Below the pieces are notes generated by a model, which was not told the origin of the DNA, made no database searches, and saw nothing but the letters and a program-made list of their open reading frames with translations. Source: Calliphora vicina (lineage: Eukaryota; Arthropoda; Insecta; Diptera; Calliphoridae). Taken from it: 64,000 nucleotides of DNA. Within the stretch, counting starts at the first letter, position 1. Each line of letters opens with the position of its first letter. Shown here piece by piece: positions 47,237 to 57,778 of the stretch. The translations under genes and the position numbers were made by a program. The stretch spans positions 59,803,533-59,867,532 of the forward strand of contig NC_088780.1 in NCBI RefSeq assembly GCF_958450345.1, in the 5' to 3' direction.

Positions 47237-48459
47237 TAGGGGCGGATTTATATGCAAATGCATGTTTTTTCTCGAACGTCCAAATACAATGTAGACTAAT
47301 TATCTATCCGAATCGCACATTTTGCTGCAAAATGGCATCGATTTGTTAGTGCATATTTTTGCATATTTTATTGATAATGCATATTTTGTTATATTTTACT
47401 TCAAAATGCATATTTATATGCATATTATGCCAATTTTTAATAAAAATGTATTTTTTTTGTCATTAATGGGCAATACATTGTTTCGACAAAAAATTTTGTT
47501 ATAGAAATAGCAGCAAATGTTATCGACGAACTTCTTTCGACATCGAGAAACTGGCATTATGTTCTTCATTTCTCTATCAGTAATTGAAAATTATCATTTA
47601 AAAAGATTTTTCTTCAAAAAAGTTTAGTTTTTTTAAGTATCAAAAATTCATTAAATGTATCGAAAAACATTCATATTTGTATTTATTGCAAATTCGATTT
47701 ATAAGAGATTTCGTTATCGAAAGATTTTGTAACTTCACATACACAGTTACCGCTCCTGACAGTCATTTCTACGAGACTGTCGTAAACTAGTGATTTTGGA
47801 TAACTTAGAGACAAATGCACTACACAATTAACATTTAAAGTCCTCACACTATAAATTACATAGAGACACTTAAGTGACAATTGTCTTTATGCTAGATTCC
47901 ATGGGATGTATAAAGTAACCAATTGACTTCTCTTTGCATTACAAATAGCACGTTAAATGATCCAAAATATATAAATTGGAGTCAGCCAAGTGATCAGATA
48001 TTATTTCCGTCTATAAGGGATACATTTACTAATTGCTTAATTGCTGGGTTATTACGAGATAAAAACTAAGGTTGGATGCTACTTTACAGCACGATAAAAA
48101 TATTGATGATTTTAAACGGAAAGTCACAATAGAGAAGCTCTAAAGATTATGGCTTTAAACAAGTATTCATACCAAAATGTTACAATTAATAAATCGTCCA
48201 TAGTTTTTTCAGAAGAAAAATTATTTTAAAAATAGTTTTAGAACTTTAATAGTTTAATTCCTGGTATAATTTAAAGAGTTCTAACTGCAACAGTGTTGTG
48301 TATTTTTTGGACATTTCGAATTCAATACTTAATTATTTTATGTTTCTGCACAAAAATATAAGTGCATATTTTTTAAATTTTTAGGTCATATTTTGATTTT
48401 TTGAAGCATATTTTAGGCGCATATTTTCCAATAATAAATGCATGAAAATCCGCCCCCTA
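47237..48459. mobile_element. Non-autonomous hAT transposon, 1223 bp
   Basis: The left end TAGGGGCGGATTTATATGCA and the right end, read inward, TAGGGGGCGGATTTTCATGC are short imperfect inverted repeats of hAT type. They are flanked by the perfect 8-bp duplication GTAATTAG (47229-47236 and 48460-48467). The interior has repeated TGCATATTTT words near both ends and a copy of dispersed repeat X at 47.75-48.06 kb. No transposase. Confidence 0.8.
47750..48060 (+). repeat. Repeat family X inside the hAT
   Basis: AACTAGTGATTTTGGATAAC, ATAAATTGGAGTCAGCCAA and GGGATACATTTACTAATTGC then TTGCTGGGTTA match the family at 2.4-2.9 and 31.9-32.3 kb. Because the second hAT copy at 63.4-64.0 kb carries it too, it entered before the hAT amplified. 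Confidence 0.6.
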
Positions 48460-48467
48460 GTAATTAG

Positions 48468-49249
48468 CATTTTAAACTAGCACTGAATATTACTATGTCC
48501 AACGCACACTTATAGAAAGTTAACGAACTTATGAAAATAACATAATTTAACAAAAATTAGTAAAAAGTCTTTTGATAACTCTATTAACTGTAAAAATCTG
48601 TATATTTGCGTCAACGCTACATGACTTTGAAAGGAAAAACCGAAATGTCCAATATATTGGAAAAATTCAACGAAATATTTTTACTCATAAGAGAGAATAA
48701 AAGCTTGTAAAGAAAATATTTACATTTTAAATTGAATTTAAAATAATATAAAATGTGTGGTTTAAATATAAAAATGAATAATTAAAATTGAAAATATTGT
48801 ACCATATGATGGATTTGTAGTGGATTAAATAAAGGACGAGGTGCGTTGCAAAAAAACTGTAATATCGTGTTCCCCGATTTTATTTTGTAATAAAATCAAT
48901 GAAACAATAAAAGGTTCTCAAATGCTTTTCGTGTTACATACGTGATAATTTCAAACATAATCCATTGGTTGATCCGATCTATCGTATCTTTAAAACTAGT
49001 TCCGAGGGTGACAGTTTGATTAAAAAAACTATTTTTTGAAGTACTTCTTTTTGTTTATACAAAAAGCTACTGATGTGTTAAGTAAAAACAAATCCCTTTA
49101 CTCAAATTTAAACAAAATTGCGATATTGCCCATTTACATAAAAATCGTTGTACCGAATTATATTAAGATCAGCCCTTAATTCGACATAGAACACATATAA
49201 GGACTACTTCTGAATGAAGTTTAAATTCTACGTAAATAATACACATACA
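48468..49249. other. Non-coding AT-rich DNA
   Basis: No supported feature. Confidence 0.4.
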
Positions 49250-49255
49250 TATGTA

Positions 49256-50367
49256 TTAGAGTGATAGCCGATTTTTTTTTTAGATTTCAAAGAGTGCCGG
49301 GTGGAATATTGTGACACTAGGCCTAAATGTTAGATGTTGAAAATTTGAGCCAAATCGGGCAACGATTTCTGGACGCGCATCGAGGTCAAATTTCAGATAT
49401 ATGCAAAATTATACTATTTATATGGAATAAATAGTATAATTTCTGCATTGTTTTCTAGAAATGTATAGATTTATTTATATTAATGAATATTACATTAAAC
49501 ATTTTTTTTTTGGAAGTTAACCCTGCATCTCCTTTGGGTCAAAATGACCCAAAAACTGTATTATCGCCAAAATTCGGAAAAAATGCAAATTTTTCAGATA
49601 TTTTAAAAATTTTGCTACTAAATAAATACTTTTGCAATTGAATGCAAAAGAATCGAAATGTGTACGTAATTATCGTTGTAATGAGATATAAATGACAAAA
49701 TTTGGTTAAAAAATGTTAAAGTTATTACAAATTCGCCAGACCATTAACGTGTTTCAGGCCACTTGAACAAAAAATTTAGGAAAAAAAATTAACATATTTC
49801 GAGAAAAATTAAAATAAAAGCTAATTTTTATTTAAAATATATCCGAATTTACTTGTGTATGAGATTTTGTCTTCGTAGGATACCGTTAACCTATTCGCAG
49901 GTATGGCCAAAAAAAATATTTTTTTTTAACGGCTGTTTCAAATCTCCATTTTTAAATTTTTAAAAATTTTGTTAAACAAATTTCAGAAGTTTCTGATCAT
50001 CACATTGGGATTTATTGAGATCAAAATAGGAAATAAAAATATGAAAAAATTATGTCAATACCTCTTACAGTGTTCCGTACCTGCGATTTAAATTTTGCAG
50101 GTAAATTATAGTCCTTGTAATTTTAAATATGGTCTGAAAGTTTTACTAAAATCGGAAAACGATAACCTTAAATCGTGAAGGTCAAAGGTCAAATTTTTCA
50201 ATATTTGGAATTTCTAAAGAAAAGATAGCGAAATGTTATATATTTTTGGGCCCATTTTAATAAAATTTTCAGTACTTAACTTTTAGGCCTAGTGTCACAA
50301 TATTCCAAACGGCACTCTTTAAAATATTAACAAAAAATTTTTTCCATACAACTGATTGTCACTCTAA
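49256..50367. mobile_element. Long-TIR element, repeat family W
   Basis: Both ends start TTAGAGTGA when read inward and continue to AAAGAGTGCCG and GGAATATTGTGACACTAGGC followed by CTAAA, so arms of about 75-90 bp enclose the element. It is flanked by TATGTA on both sides (49250-49255 and 50368-50373), which is either a 6-bp duplication or a TA duplication in a TATG-rich context. No coding sequence. Interior words are shared with 45.1-45.8 kb. Confidence 0.65.
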
Positions 50368-50373
50368 TATGTA

Positions 50374-50905
50374 TATATAAAAATCGTCTTACCGCTTTGT
50401 TTGGCGATCAGCATATAATTGGTTATAGCTCCCATATAAAGTCCTTATTATATTGGTGGTGGGTTTTGTTTTATTTAAAACAGTATCGTGCTGTGAAACA
50501 GTATCGTGCCAGTTACATTTTTTTGCACATGAAATTGATTCAATAAAACAATTTGTAAGTCAACCAATAATGCAGTTTGTGACATTTAGTCATTCGACTC
50601 CCAAAAAAAATTAGTTGTCGAAAAAAAACCAAGCCAATTTCAACTAAAATTTGATTTCTGGTAACGTTTGTGTTTGCCTTTGAGCAGACAAACTCGTATC
50701 ATAAAAATGCTGTGAGTTTATCATCATCAATATGTATGAGTAGATTTTAAGCTTAAACATTATTTTAAATATTGGTTGTATTCACTTAAATATTTAATTA
50801 CGAATAATAATTCGAATAATTTAAAAATTACCATTTTCGAATAACGAATAATTGGCACAATTTTATGTAGAATAATCGAATAAAACGAATAAAAGTATAT
50901 ATTTC
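50374..50905. other. Non-coding; short direct duplication
   Basis: AAACAGTATCGTGC occurs twice close together at about 50.48-50.51 kb. Otherwise nothing. Confidence 0.4.
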
Positions 50906-50906
50906 G

Positions 50907-51099
50907 ACTGGTTCCTCTAAAGAGTGTCAACTCAAAATTTTTCAATTTTCACTTTTTGCTATCATTTTCTCTACTCTTTCGCCAAAACATACAGTTGTAT
51001 CCGTACAGTTGTTTCATTGTAATGTATTGACAAAAAATAGTTTTTTGCTTCTACTGAACATTTTAAAATTTTGAGTTGACGCTCTTTAGAGGAACTAGT
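50907..51099. mobile_element. 193-bp MITE with GTTCCTCTAAAGAG ends
   Basis: The left ACTGGTTCCTCTAAAGAGTG and the right, read inward, ACTAGTTCCTCTAAAGAGCG both continue with TCAACTCAAAATTTT, giving 35-bp arms with two or three mismatches. I could not find a convincing target duplication. No gene. Confidence 0.65.
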
Positions 51100-51395
51100 G
51101 CGATATGTATGTTTAATATTTTTAAATTGCTTAAAATTTTTCATAATTCCAAATTAAAATAAGTAATAATGACTTACAAAAAATGTATTGTTTCTGAAAT
51201 TCGACAAATAACTAAAGATAAAGGGAGATTTTAGGGTCTAAACATGAACATATGCTGGCGAAAAATTACCAGAATCGAAACTAATAATCAAAATAATAAT
51301 TTAATTTTTAAATACGAAGTCAAAAATTGGCTCTTAGAGAATGATTCAGCTTTGTGTTTTAGCAAGACTTATGGCCTAATTTTATAAGACAGAAC

Positions 51396-51620
51396 CAGGG
51401 CACACTTAGAAAGGTGACTGCGATAAAACAGCTGATTATTTTTTTTATTCAGTTTGAATTGTCAATTCACTTGTGGTTGTTGTGACGAAAAATACAACAA
51501 ATCCAAAAGCAAAAACAGCAACAGGCAACTTTGATAGTTCACATACTTTTTAACAAAAACAAAGTACCTGTTGTTTTTGTATTGTTGTAGTGATGCAGTC
51601 ACCTTTCTTAGTGTGCCCTG
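51396..51620. mobile_element. 225-bp hAT-type MITE inside the Harbinger end
   Basis: The left end CAGGGCACACTTAGAAAGGT and the right end, read inward, CAGGGCACACTAAGAAAGGT both continue GACTGC. It is flanked by the exact 8-bp duplication GACAGAAC (51388-51395 and 51621-51628). CAGGG-type termini and 8-bp duplications indicate hAT. It sits 24 bp inside the Harbinger terminus and is younger than it. Confidence 0.85.
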
Positions 51621-51856
51621 GACAGAACAAAACGTTTTTTACAGAAATTTATTGTTTATTTCAGTTTTCATATTTTAAAAAACATTTGTAAACGTAGTTA
51701 TAGTTTTACGTAAAATAATCGTATTTTATAAAACAAAAGCAAACATTTTCAAACGACTTAAAAGTCAAATTCAAACGTTCATAATTTATCAATCGTTTTT
51801 GAAATTTTATTAAATAATTAGCAATTAATTCATCTAATTTCTGCAATATTTGTTCC

Positions 51857-52755
51857 ATGGTATGTAAAATCATAATTTTATAATATTAGACTATTAATGG
51901 GAATTTCTTATTGTAAAATAGTCAAAAAAACAAACTTCAAGTCAGCAATGGGATGTGATTTTAGATCACATGAACAAAAATCCTAACATTGCTAGAGGTG
52001 TTCCAGTATTTGGAAATAATAGGAAGATTCCTGGGAGGAACTAGCAAAAAAATTAAACGCTATTGGACCGCCACAACGTGATTCAAAAGATTGGAAAAAG
52101 GTATGTGTTTTCGCACATCTATTAGTCACTAAGTTATTTGATTGAATTTGGCACAGAAATTTATTGTAATTGATTATATTATAAATCATCTCTTATTTAG
52201 GTTTGGGCCGATTTGAGAACTCGTACAAAAAAGAAATTAGGAGAAAATAAATTAAAAGCACAAGGAACTGGAGGTGGGATAAACACGCAGTCAATACTGT
52301 CTCCAATAGAGCAAGCTTGTGATTCCATAGTTTTTGTATCTATGGCAGCCAAGCCACCAGACGAGTTTTGTGGACTGGGTCATCAAGAATCTGTTGATGA
52401 GATAGTTGTTCAAGAAAAGCAAATGGAAGATATACCAACAGTGTCATTGAGTGACACTCATTACAATGAGACCGTGGTGACTCAATACAGTATACCCCAG
52501 CATTCATGTTCTATAAATCAATCTCAAAAAAGAAAATTATCCAATGATCTAGGACAGCAAAAGTTTTAAAAGGGATTTGAATATGAGAGCCTTAAAATTC
52601 TTAAAGAACAGGCTAGTATACAAAGTGAAATGCTGGGAGTAGTTAAGGAGCTAGTTGGCACCACTAAACGGATAGCTGATGCTTTGGAAGTATTAGCTAA
52701 TTGGACAAAGAAGTACTTATTTAATATACCTTTTATGAATTATGTTTATTTTTAG
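51857..52755 (+). pseudogene. Harbinger ORF1, Myb/SANT-like DNA-binding protein, lightly broken
   Basis: Proposed exons are 51857-51859 (just the ATG, followed by GTATGT), 51922-52100 and 52201-52755, with GT..AG introns. The joined N-terminal region has three spaced tryptophans (QQWDVILDHM, DSWEELAKKLNAIG, DWKK then VWADLRTRTKKKLG), the pattern of the Myb/SANT-like family in Harbinger second proteins, which bind the transposon ends and help transposase enter the nucleus. A Thr/Ser/Gln-rich linker follows, then a C-terminal amphipathic segment (SLKILKEQASIQSEMLGVV, TKRIADALEVL) that looks like a coiled coil. Defects: a one-base shift near 52022 and an in-frame TAA at 52567-52569. Both are simple changes, so the loss of function is recent. 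Confidence 0.8.
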
Positions 52756-52974
52756 TAAAATAAAAACCTGATAAAGGTTTTTAAAAAAATAAATGTACTA
52801 TATTTATTTGATTCTAACTGCGCACCATGGTAATAAAATAACTCACGCAAAGTTTTGAGAATCTCACTATTAAGTTGTTCAGATATTCGAACTGCGTGCA
52901 GTGATGGCATTGATTTGTACACAGTTTAAAGACCTTCGCTATTATTGTTATCCAGATATTCTAATCAAATACCG

Positions 52975-53174
52975 CACAGTGGTATAGAAAAAAATAAGAG
53001 GGAAATAAAACTTTAACTTCTAAACGGTTAGCCCGATATGGAATCGTTTTAAAAATCTAACATACCCGAGGTGTCCTACTTTGGGGACCCCTGTCCGCGC
53101 CCCTGGTGGTCCCATGAGGTCCAAATGCAAAACATAACAAAGATTTATTTCCCTCTTTTTTATATACCACTGTG
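52975..53174. mobile_element. 200-bp Transib-type MITE (family T, complete copy)
   Basis: The left end CACAGTGGTATAGAAAAAAA and the right end, read inward, CACAGTGGTATATAAAAAAG both continue to GAGGGAAATAAA. It is flanked by the exact 5-bp duplication TACCG (52970-52974 and 53175-53179). It lies between the two Harbinger genes. Related copies with the same right end are at 9.22 and 38.47 kb. No coding sequence. Confidence 0.85.
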
Positions 53175-53344
53175 TACCGTGGTATGGTAACCAAATAAAT
53201 CGTTAAAAGAATTATATAAGTTATATACTTATAACATTATTCGAACTCTTGAAAATATAACAACACATTTTTTAAAAATTATCTGATAAATGGTTAATGT
53301 TTTTATTTTAACAAAATGATATAATTAAAGAAAATATTTGACAT

Positions 53345-54568
53345 TTATGAAAGATTATGAGCAATTCGTCGTCGAATTTCACCAGCTGCATTGTTGTCTA
53401 TTTCTTCCTCTTCCATAACAAAGTTATCATTGTGAGTAGGAACTTCTGTTGGAAATGGCCAATCATGTTTATAAAATTTACATGCGTTATGAATGCCACA
53501 ACAAACGTTAACAATTTGAGTTGCCTTTTTAGAAGAGTATAACAATCCTTAAGAAATTACTGTTAAAATTTTTTTAAAATTACGATATGAAAAATACGTA
53601 CCTCTGTCACCAATAATAACACCTAAAGCGAGCTTTAAGAACACCGTTACAACGTTCAATAATATTTCTACTTTTGCAAAATACTGTATTGTAACTCTCT
53701 TCCTGAGTATTAGAAACACTACGAAATGGTGTCATTAAATAAGGTAAAAGTGGGTAACCGGAATCTCCTGAAAATATATTGTTTTAGTTTTCAATAATTC
53801 TTAAAAATTAACAACTCTTTTGAAACTACATAGTCCATATAAAATTACATCATTACTAATTATAATCATAAATGGCTATGCTTACCAATAACCCAAGTGT
53901 TAACCTTGCCTCTGCTAAATTCGTTTTTAAGATATTGATCTGCGGCACTTGTTTTCCATATGAAAGAGTCGTGATTGGCTCCTGGATGTCTTGCGTCAAC
54001 AAAATTTATTACCATGTTATGGTCACATATCTAGAATAAATTACCATTATGTTTTCGCACTTCACAAAAATATACATACAGCTTTAATACTTACCAGCAT
54101 AACGTTTAAAATATAATAACCCTTTCGGTTGTAGTATAAATGTTTTTGCTCCTCCTTTGGCGACTTTATTTTGACATGAGTACCATCTACTACCCCAATA
54201 ATTCCTGGAAAACCAAATTTTTCATAAAAATTACACTTGATAGAATTTTCTTCGTCTGGTGTTTTTGAAAACCGTATCCATTTACGGCAGAAGTGTTTTT
54301 CAAAGATGTCAAGACACTCCTTTATTGTGTTGGATACTTCAGATTGCGACATACACGTTAAGAAGTCATTGCCTACACAATTTTGAAACCTAAAATAAAA
54401 AAAGGAAGAATGATTTCAAAGCAACATAGAAACTAGATTTATGTACATATTTATGAGTACTTACTGGACTTCAGGTAGATCTAAGAAGTTATTAGTATCT
54501 CTTAAAAAATGCCGTAGAATGCGAATCTCTTTTTTCCGCTGGTAGATATTTGAAATAATCACAAAATT
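53345..54568 (-). pseudogene. Harbinger transposase (HARBI1-like DDE), near-complete
   Basis: Five exons on the minus strand: 54465-54568 (5' incomplete), 54095-54390, 53886-54030, 53602-53767 and 53345-53547, with GT..AG introns. Domains in order: an N-terminal region (RDTNNFLDLPEVQ), an HTH-like segment (SQSEVSNTIKECL), then the catalytic core. The three acidic residues are in GIIGVVDGTHV, VIGDSGYPLLP and NIIERCNGVLKARF, with 35 residues between the second and third, as expected for PIF/Harbinger. A conserved HPGANHDSF block precedes the second Asp. The C-terminus has KKATQIVNVCCGIHNAC. Defects: a single extra base in exon 4 just after the third acidic residue, and no visible start codon (a stop at 54569-54571). 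It may be a recently disabled autonomous copy. Confidence 0.85.
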
Positions 54569-55029
54569 TTAAGTTGAAAACATTATTTTGATATATTTTT
54601 ACGTAAAAAATTATTTTTTTTATTATGTTGAATAATTAATTATACTTTTTTGATAGATATAAGACATTTATTACGTCTTTTTATTACGTCTTATTTACTT
54701 TTCGTTTGACGTGGAACGAAAAGTACGTAGCGCTTTATAAAATATCAATAATTTTCGTTTACGTTCTAAACGTAAACGAAAATTCGTTTTGATTTACAAA
54801 ATTTGGCCATTAAAAACATCTTTTGATGAAATCCTTTGTTAAAATATATGTATGGTATTTTAATTTTTAGATTATGAAAGTAAATAGTGTCCAACAAAAA
54901 AGTCTCGAAATGAATATCAAAAATTTTTGTGTCAAATTCTGAAGAAATGAAATTAACATTTTTAATTACAGATACAAATGGCTATTAAATAAAATATGAT
55001 TATTCAAAATTAGAGCACTATAAAATTAA

Positions 55030-55170
55030 AATAAAGAATGTCTAAAAATGTAAAATCCCCAAAAATGGATGTAAATCCCCAACTTTTGTTAAAATCCCCA
55101 AATCCCTCCCAACGAAATTAAGTCCCCAAAAAAATATTGAAATCCCCAATTTGGGGACAAATCTCCATCG
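55030..55170. repeat. Interspersed AATCCCC words
   Basis: Six to seven CCCC tracts with the context AAATCCCC at irregular 15-30 bp intervals, ending in a GGGG. The opposite strand has corresponding G4 tracts with long loops. The function is unknown; it may be the 5' portion of the following repeat. Confidence 0.5.
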
Positions 55171-55930
55171 TCTCAATAGTTTCGGAATTATTGAAAATGG
55201 CAGAAATTGTTCAGGTTTATTGCTTTATCGCAAAAGCCACATATATTAGCAACAAAATGAGATATCGATCATAAAAATCGTTTGATTCTTTACGAATTTG
55301 TGAAAATGAGCGAATTCACTTAATTATGAATAAATTCGAAAAGAATCCAGAATCAATCCATTTTTTTAATCGATATCTCATTTTGTGCCTATTATATGTG
55401 GCTTTGCGATAAAGCAATACATTTTCACGTAAAAAATATATTTTTTTGCTTCAATTTGTTGTTATAACTCCGAAACTACTGATCCTATTGAAACGCAATA
55501 TATAAACGTATTAAAGTTTGTGTAAATGTCAACTATTCACAGTATATTTTAATAACTTTTTGAGTTATCATTAATTATGTGGATTTTTCAAAAAAACCTA
55601 TCAATAGAATTGGAAAATTTTACCATTTTTGTCCTTAGGCATCAAATCTAAGGCAGATTGCATTGCTATCAGTAAAATAAAATACATATATCTATAAAAA
55701 TGGTGATTTTCTACACCATAAGGTTTTTATGGAAGAAAATTTGGGAAAAGTCAGAAAATTGGAAAAATCGAGTTTTTGTATGAAATTATTAATTATTATT
55801 CCTTAATGGCTTTCCAAATCTTAGTGTAAATCATGGAAAAGTGCGGTAAATGCGAAATGTTGTATTATTACTCTAAAGTTTGTCTGAAGGCTTAAAATTG
55901 GGGCGAGGCGAAGTTCGCCGGGTCCGCTAG
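55170..55930 (+). mobile_element. Helitron-like element, 3' end defined
   Basis: The 3' end carries a short hairpin (GGCGAAGTTCGCC, 55907-55919), a few G/C bases and the terminal CTAG (55927-55930), followed by T. A hairpin 10-12 bp before a CTRR terminus with T as the next base is the Helitron signature. The interior is shared with 24.95-25.08 and 28.27-28.50 kb. It contains a nested palindromic insertion. No Rep/helicase coding sequence, so it is non-autonomous. The 5' end (TC..) is not certain. Confidence 0.65.
55219..55423. mobile_element. Palindromic insertion inside the Helitron-like element
   Basis: Left arm TTGCTTTATCGCAAAAGCCA..AAAATGAGATATCGAT and right arm ATCGATATCTCATTTT..TGGCTTTGCGATAAAGCAA are inverted copies of about 50 bp. 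The counterpart at 24.98 kb lacks it. The arm's outer part (TTGCTTTATCGC) belongs to the host repeat (TTGCTATATCGC at 24.97 kb), so this could be an inverted duplication of host sequence and not a classical MITE. Confidence 0.55.
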
Positions 55931-56259
55931 TTGAATATATATAGACTGATGCATGGTAAGGATGAATTGATTTATAAAACTGTTAAAAGAGAAAATTTTC
56001 GACGCATAGTGGGAGAGATACCGGATAACTTCTTTCAAATAAAATTAGCAAATATTAAAACCCAAAAAACTTGATGTCAACAAAGTAAATGATTTAAAAA
56101 GCATGATGTGCTATTTTTCCGCAGAGAATGATCGGATTTTTTTTGAAGAATTGTTCAAGGATACATATGGTCAATTTACAAGGTCTTCTATCATGTCATA
56201 TTGTCATAATGTTCTAATATTTCACGGCTCGGAGACTAGGCGTTCGGCACAGATCTCTG

Positions 56260-56355
56260 CAAAAATTATTGAATAAATAATTTTCGTAATTGAAAACACA
56301 AAAAATAACAAACTTGTGTTTTCAATTACGAAAATTATCTATTCAATAATTTTTG
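56260..56355. repeat. 96-bp near-perfect palindrome
   Basis: Left arm 56260-56300 (CAAAAATTATTGAATAAATA and onward) and right arm 56315-56355 are inverted with one mismatch, separated by a 14-base spacer. Would form a 41-bp stem. Possibly a very short MITE. Confidence 0.75.
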
Positions 56356-56699
56356 TATTTAAAGTTCAACCAATAACGGAAATTGTATATTCAATTGTCA
56401 AAATTATCAAATTCAAAACTCAAAATTCAATAGAAAATATCAGAAAATTTTGTTTTTGAGCACATGAATACTTGATTCAATTTTGAAATAAATGTTTGAA
56501 TTAAAATGGTTTAAGAAATAGTTTTTTCTATGTATGAAACTTAATAGATAGCGAAGTCGATAAAGCTATTTAAATTAGCATTCGAAAAACCTCAAAAAAT
56601 AGTAATAATAAGCGGTCTATAATTTTCGAGATATAAGCGAAAAACTATACAAAAAACCTTTTTATCTTTTTTATGAAAAAATAGCGTTCTAACCTGTTT

Positions 56700-57520
56700 T
56701 CTTTGTAGTTTCATCAGTTTTTAATTCCCGGCTAAAAGTGTAGGGAATCGGGTAGTGAAACTTGGTACAAATTTGCCGGGAATTCCTGGAATAAGAACCC
56801 TAGATTTACATCACAATGGGTATAATTTGGAGGATTTTTTTTTGGCAATAACAAACATATTTAAATTATTATTCATATAAAGATATCTTTCAGTGAAGTG
56901 TAAATATATTATACTTTTATTTAAATTTCTTGTTAGCAAATAATTCTTGTAAAATAAAATTTTACTCAGTGTCGATATCAAATAATTATTTTTTGTATAA
57001 GTACTATATACTAAATATTTTTTCCAACCACCCTAATGTACATTCGTATTCTCGAGAACATACAATTGGTGAGTGTACTAAAAACCAGAAATCTTTTCAT
57101 GATTGCACCAGTGTTCAATTCTTATACTTGTGTCTACCCGCTTATTAAGAAAAAATCATGTTTTACTGGCAGTAAATTAAAATATTGGCGCATTTATACG
57201 ACTAAAATTACGAGTATGCAAAGGTATTAAGTTGCTTGGTCTATCTGCATGGTATCAGCTGGTAGATATGTATTGTACTTTATTTACATTTAACACCTCC
57301 ACTGGCCACACTATAACTCGTACTCTAAATATCTATTCAGTAGGTTGCTACATATTTCCTATTTAATTTACAGCTTTTAAATTGTTCAAAGCAAAATTGT
57401 TTTAAAATCGAACAACGTTTGGAGGTCGCATTAGGGTTCCCAATTTCCCAGACTTTTTGCTTTCCCGGGAGGTAATTGATAAATCTTTTTATTCTCGGGA
57501 ATTCCCGGGAAATTTTAAAT
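56700..57520. repeat. Two inverted copies of a CCGGGAATTCCC repeat
   Basis: 56.72-56.80 kb (TTGCCGGGAATTCCTGGAAT, AAGAACCCTAG) and 57.43-57.52 kb (TTAGGGTTCCCAATTTCCC, GGGAATTCCCGGGAAATTT) are related in opposite orientation. The intervening 0.6 kb has no gene. Confidence 0.4.
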
Positions 57521-57670
57521 ACTAAATAAAATTGTTTTCGATTAAATGGTCTCATAATTTTACCAGTGTTCATAATTCCTTTAATAAGAACATAAAATTT
57601 CAATTAAACTAATTTTTAATGACAGAATTTTTCTACTGTGGCTTGAATTGAGTGAAAAATATTTTATTAA

Positions 57671-57778
57671 TGTGTTGTTTTTCTATAGCGAACGAGTACT
57701 TTGAGTGGAAATTTAACCTGTGTTTTGTTATTGTAACACCCACTCAAAGCACTCTTTCGCTATAGAAAAACAACACAT
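57671..57778. mobile_element. 108-bp palindromic MITE
   Basis: The left arm TGTGTTGTTTTTCTATAGCG and the right arm, read inward, the same 20 bases, both continue as AA.GAGT.CTTTGAGTGG. Arms of about 37 bp with a short loop. No gene; no target duplication identified. Confidence 0.7.

Larger units (their letters stand above)
51372..54809. mobile_element. PIF/Harbinger transposon, end to end, with two nested MITEs
   Basis: The left end TGGCCTAATTTTATAAGAC and the right end, read inward, TGGCCAAATTTTGTAAATC are flanked by TTA on both sides (51369-51371 and 54810-54812), the Harbinger target duplication. It contains the two genes expected for the superfamily, convergently oriented: a Myb/SANT-like DNA-binding protein on the plus strand and a DDE transposase on the minus strand. 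Subtracting the nested hAT MITE (51396-51620) and Transib MITE (52975-53174) with their duplications leaves about 3.0 kb, a normal size for an autonomous copy. Confidence 0.9.
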
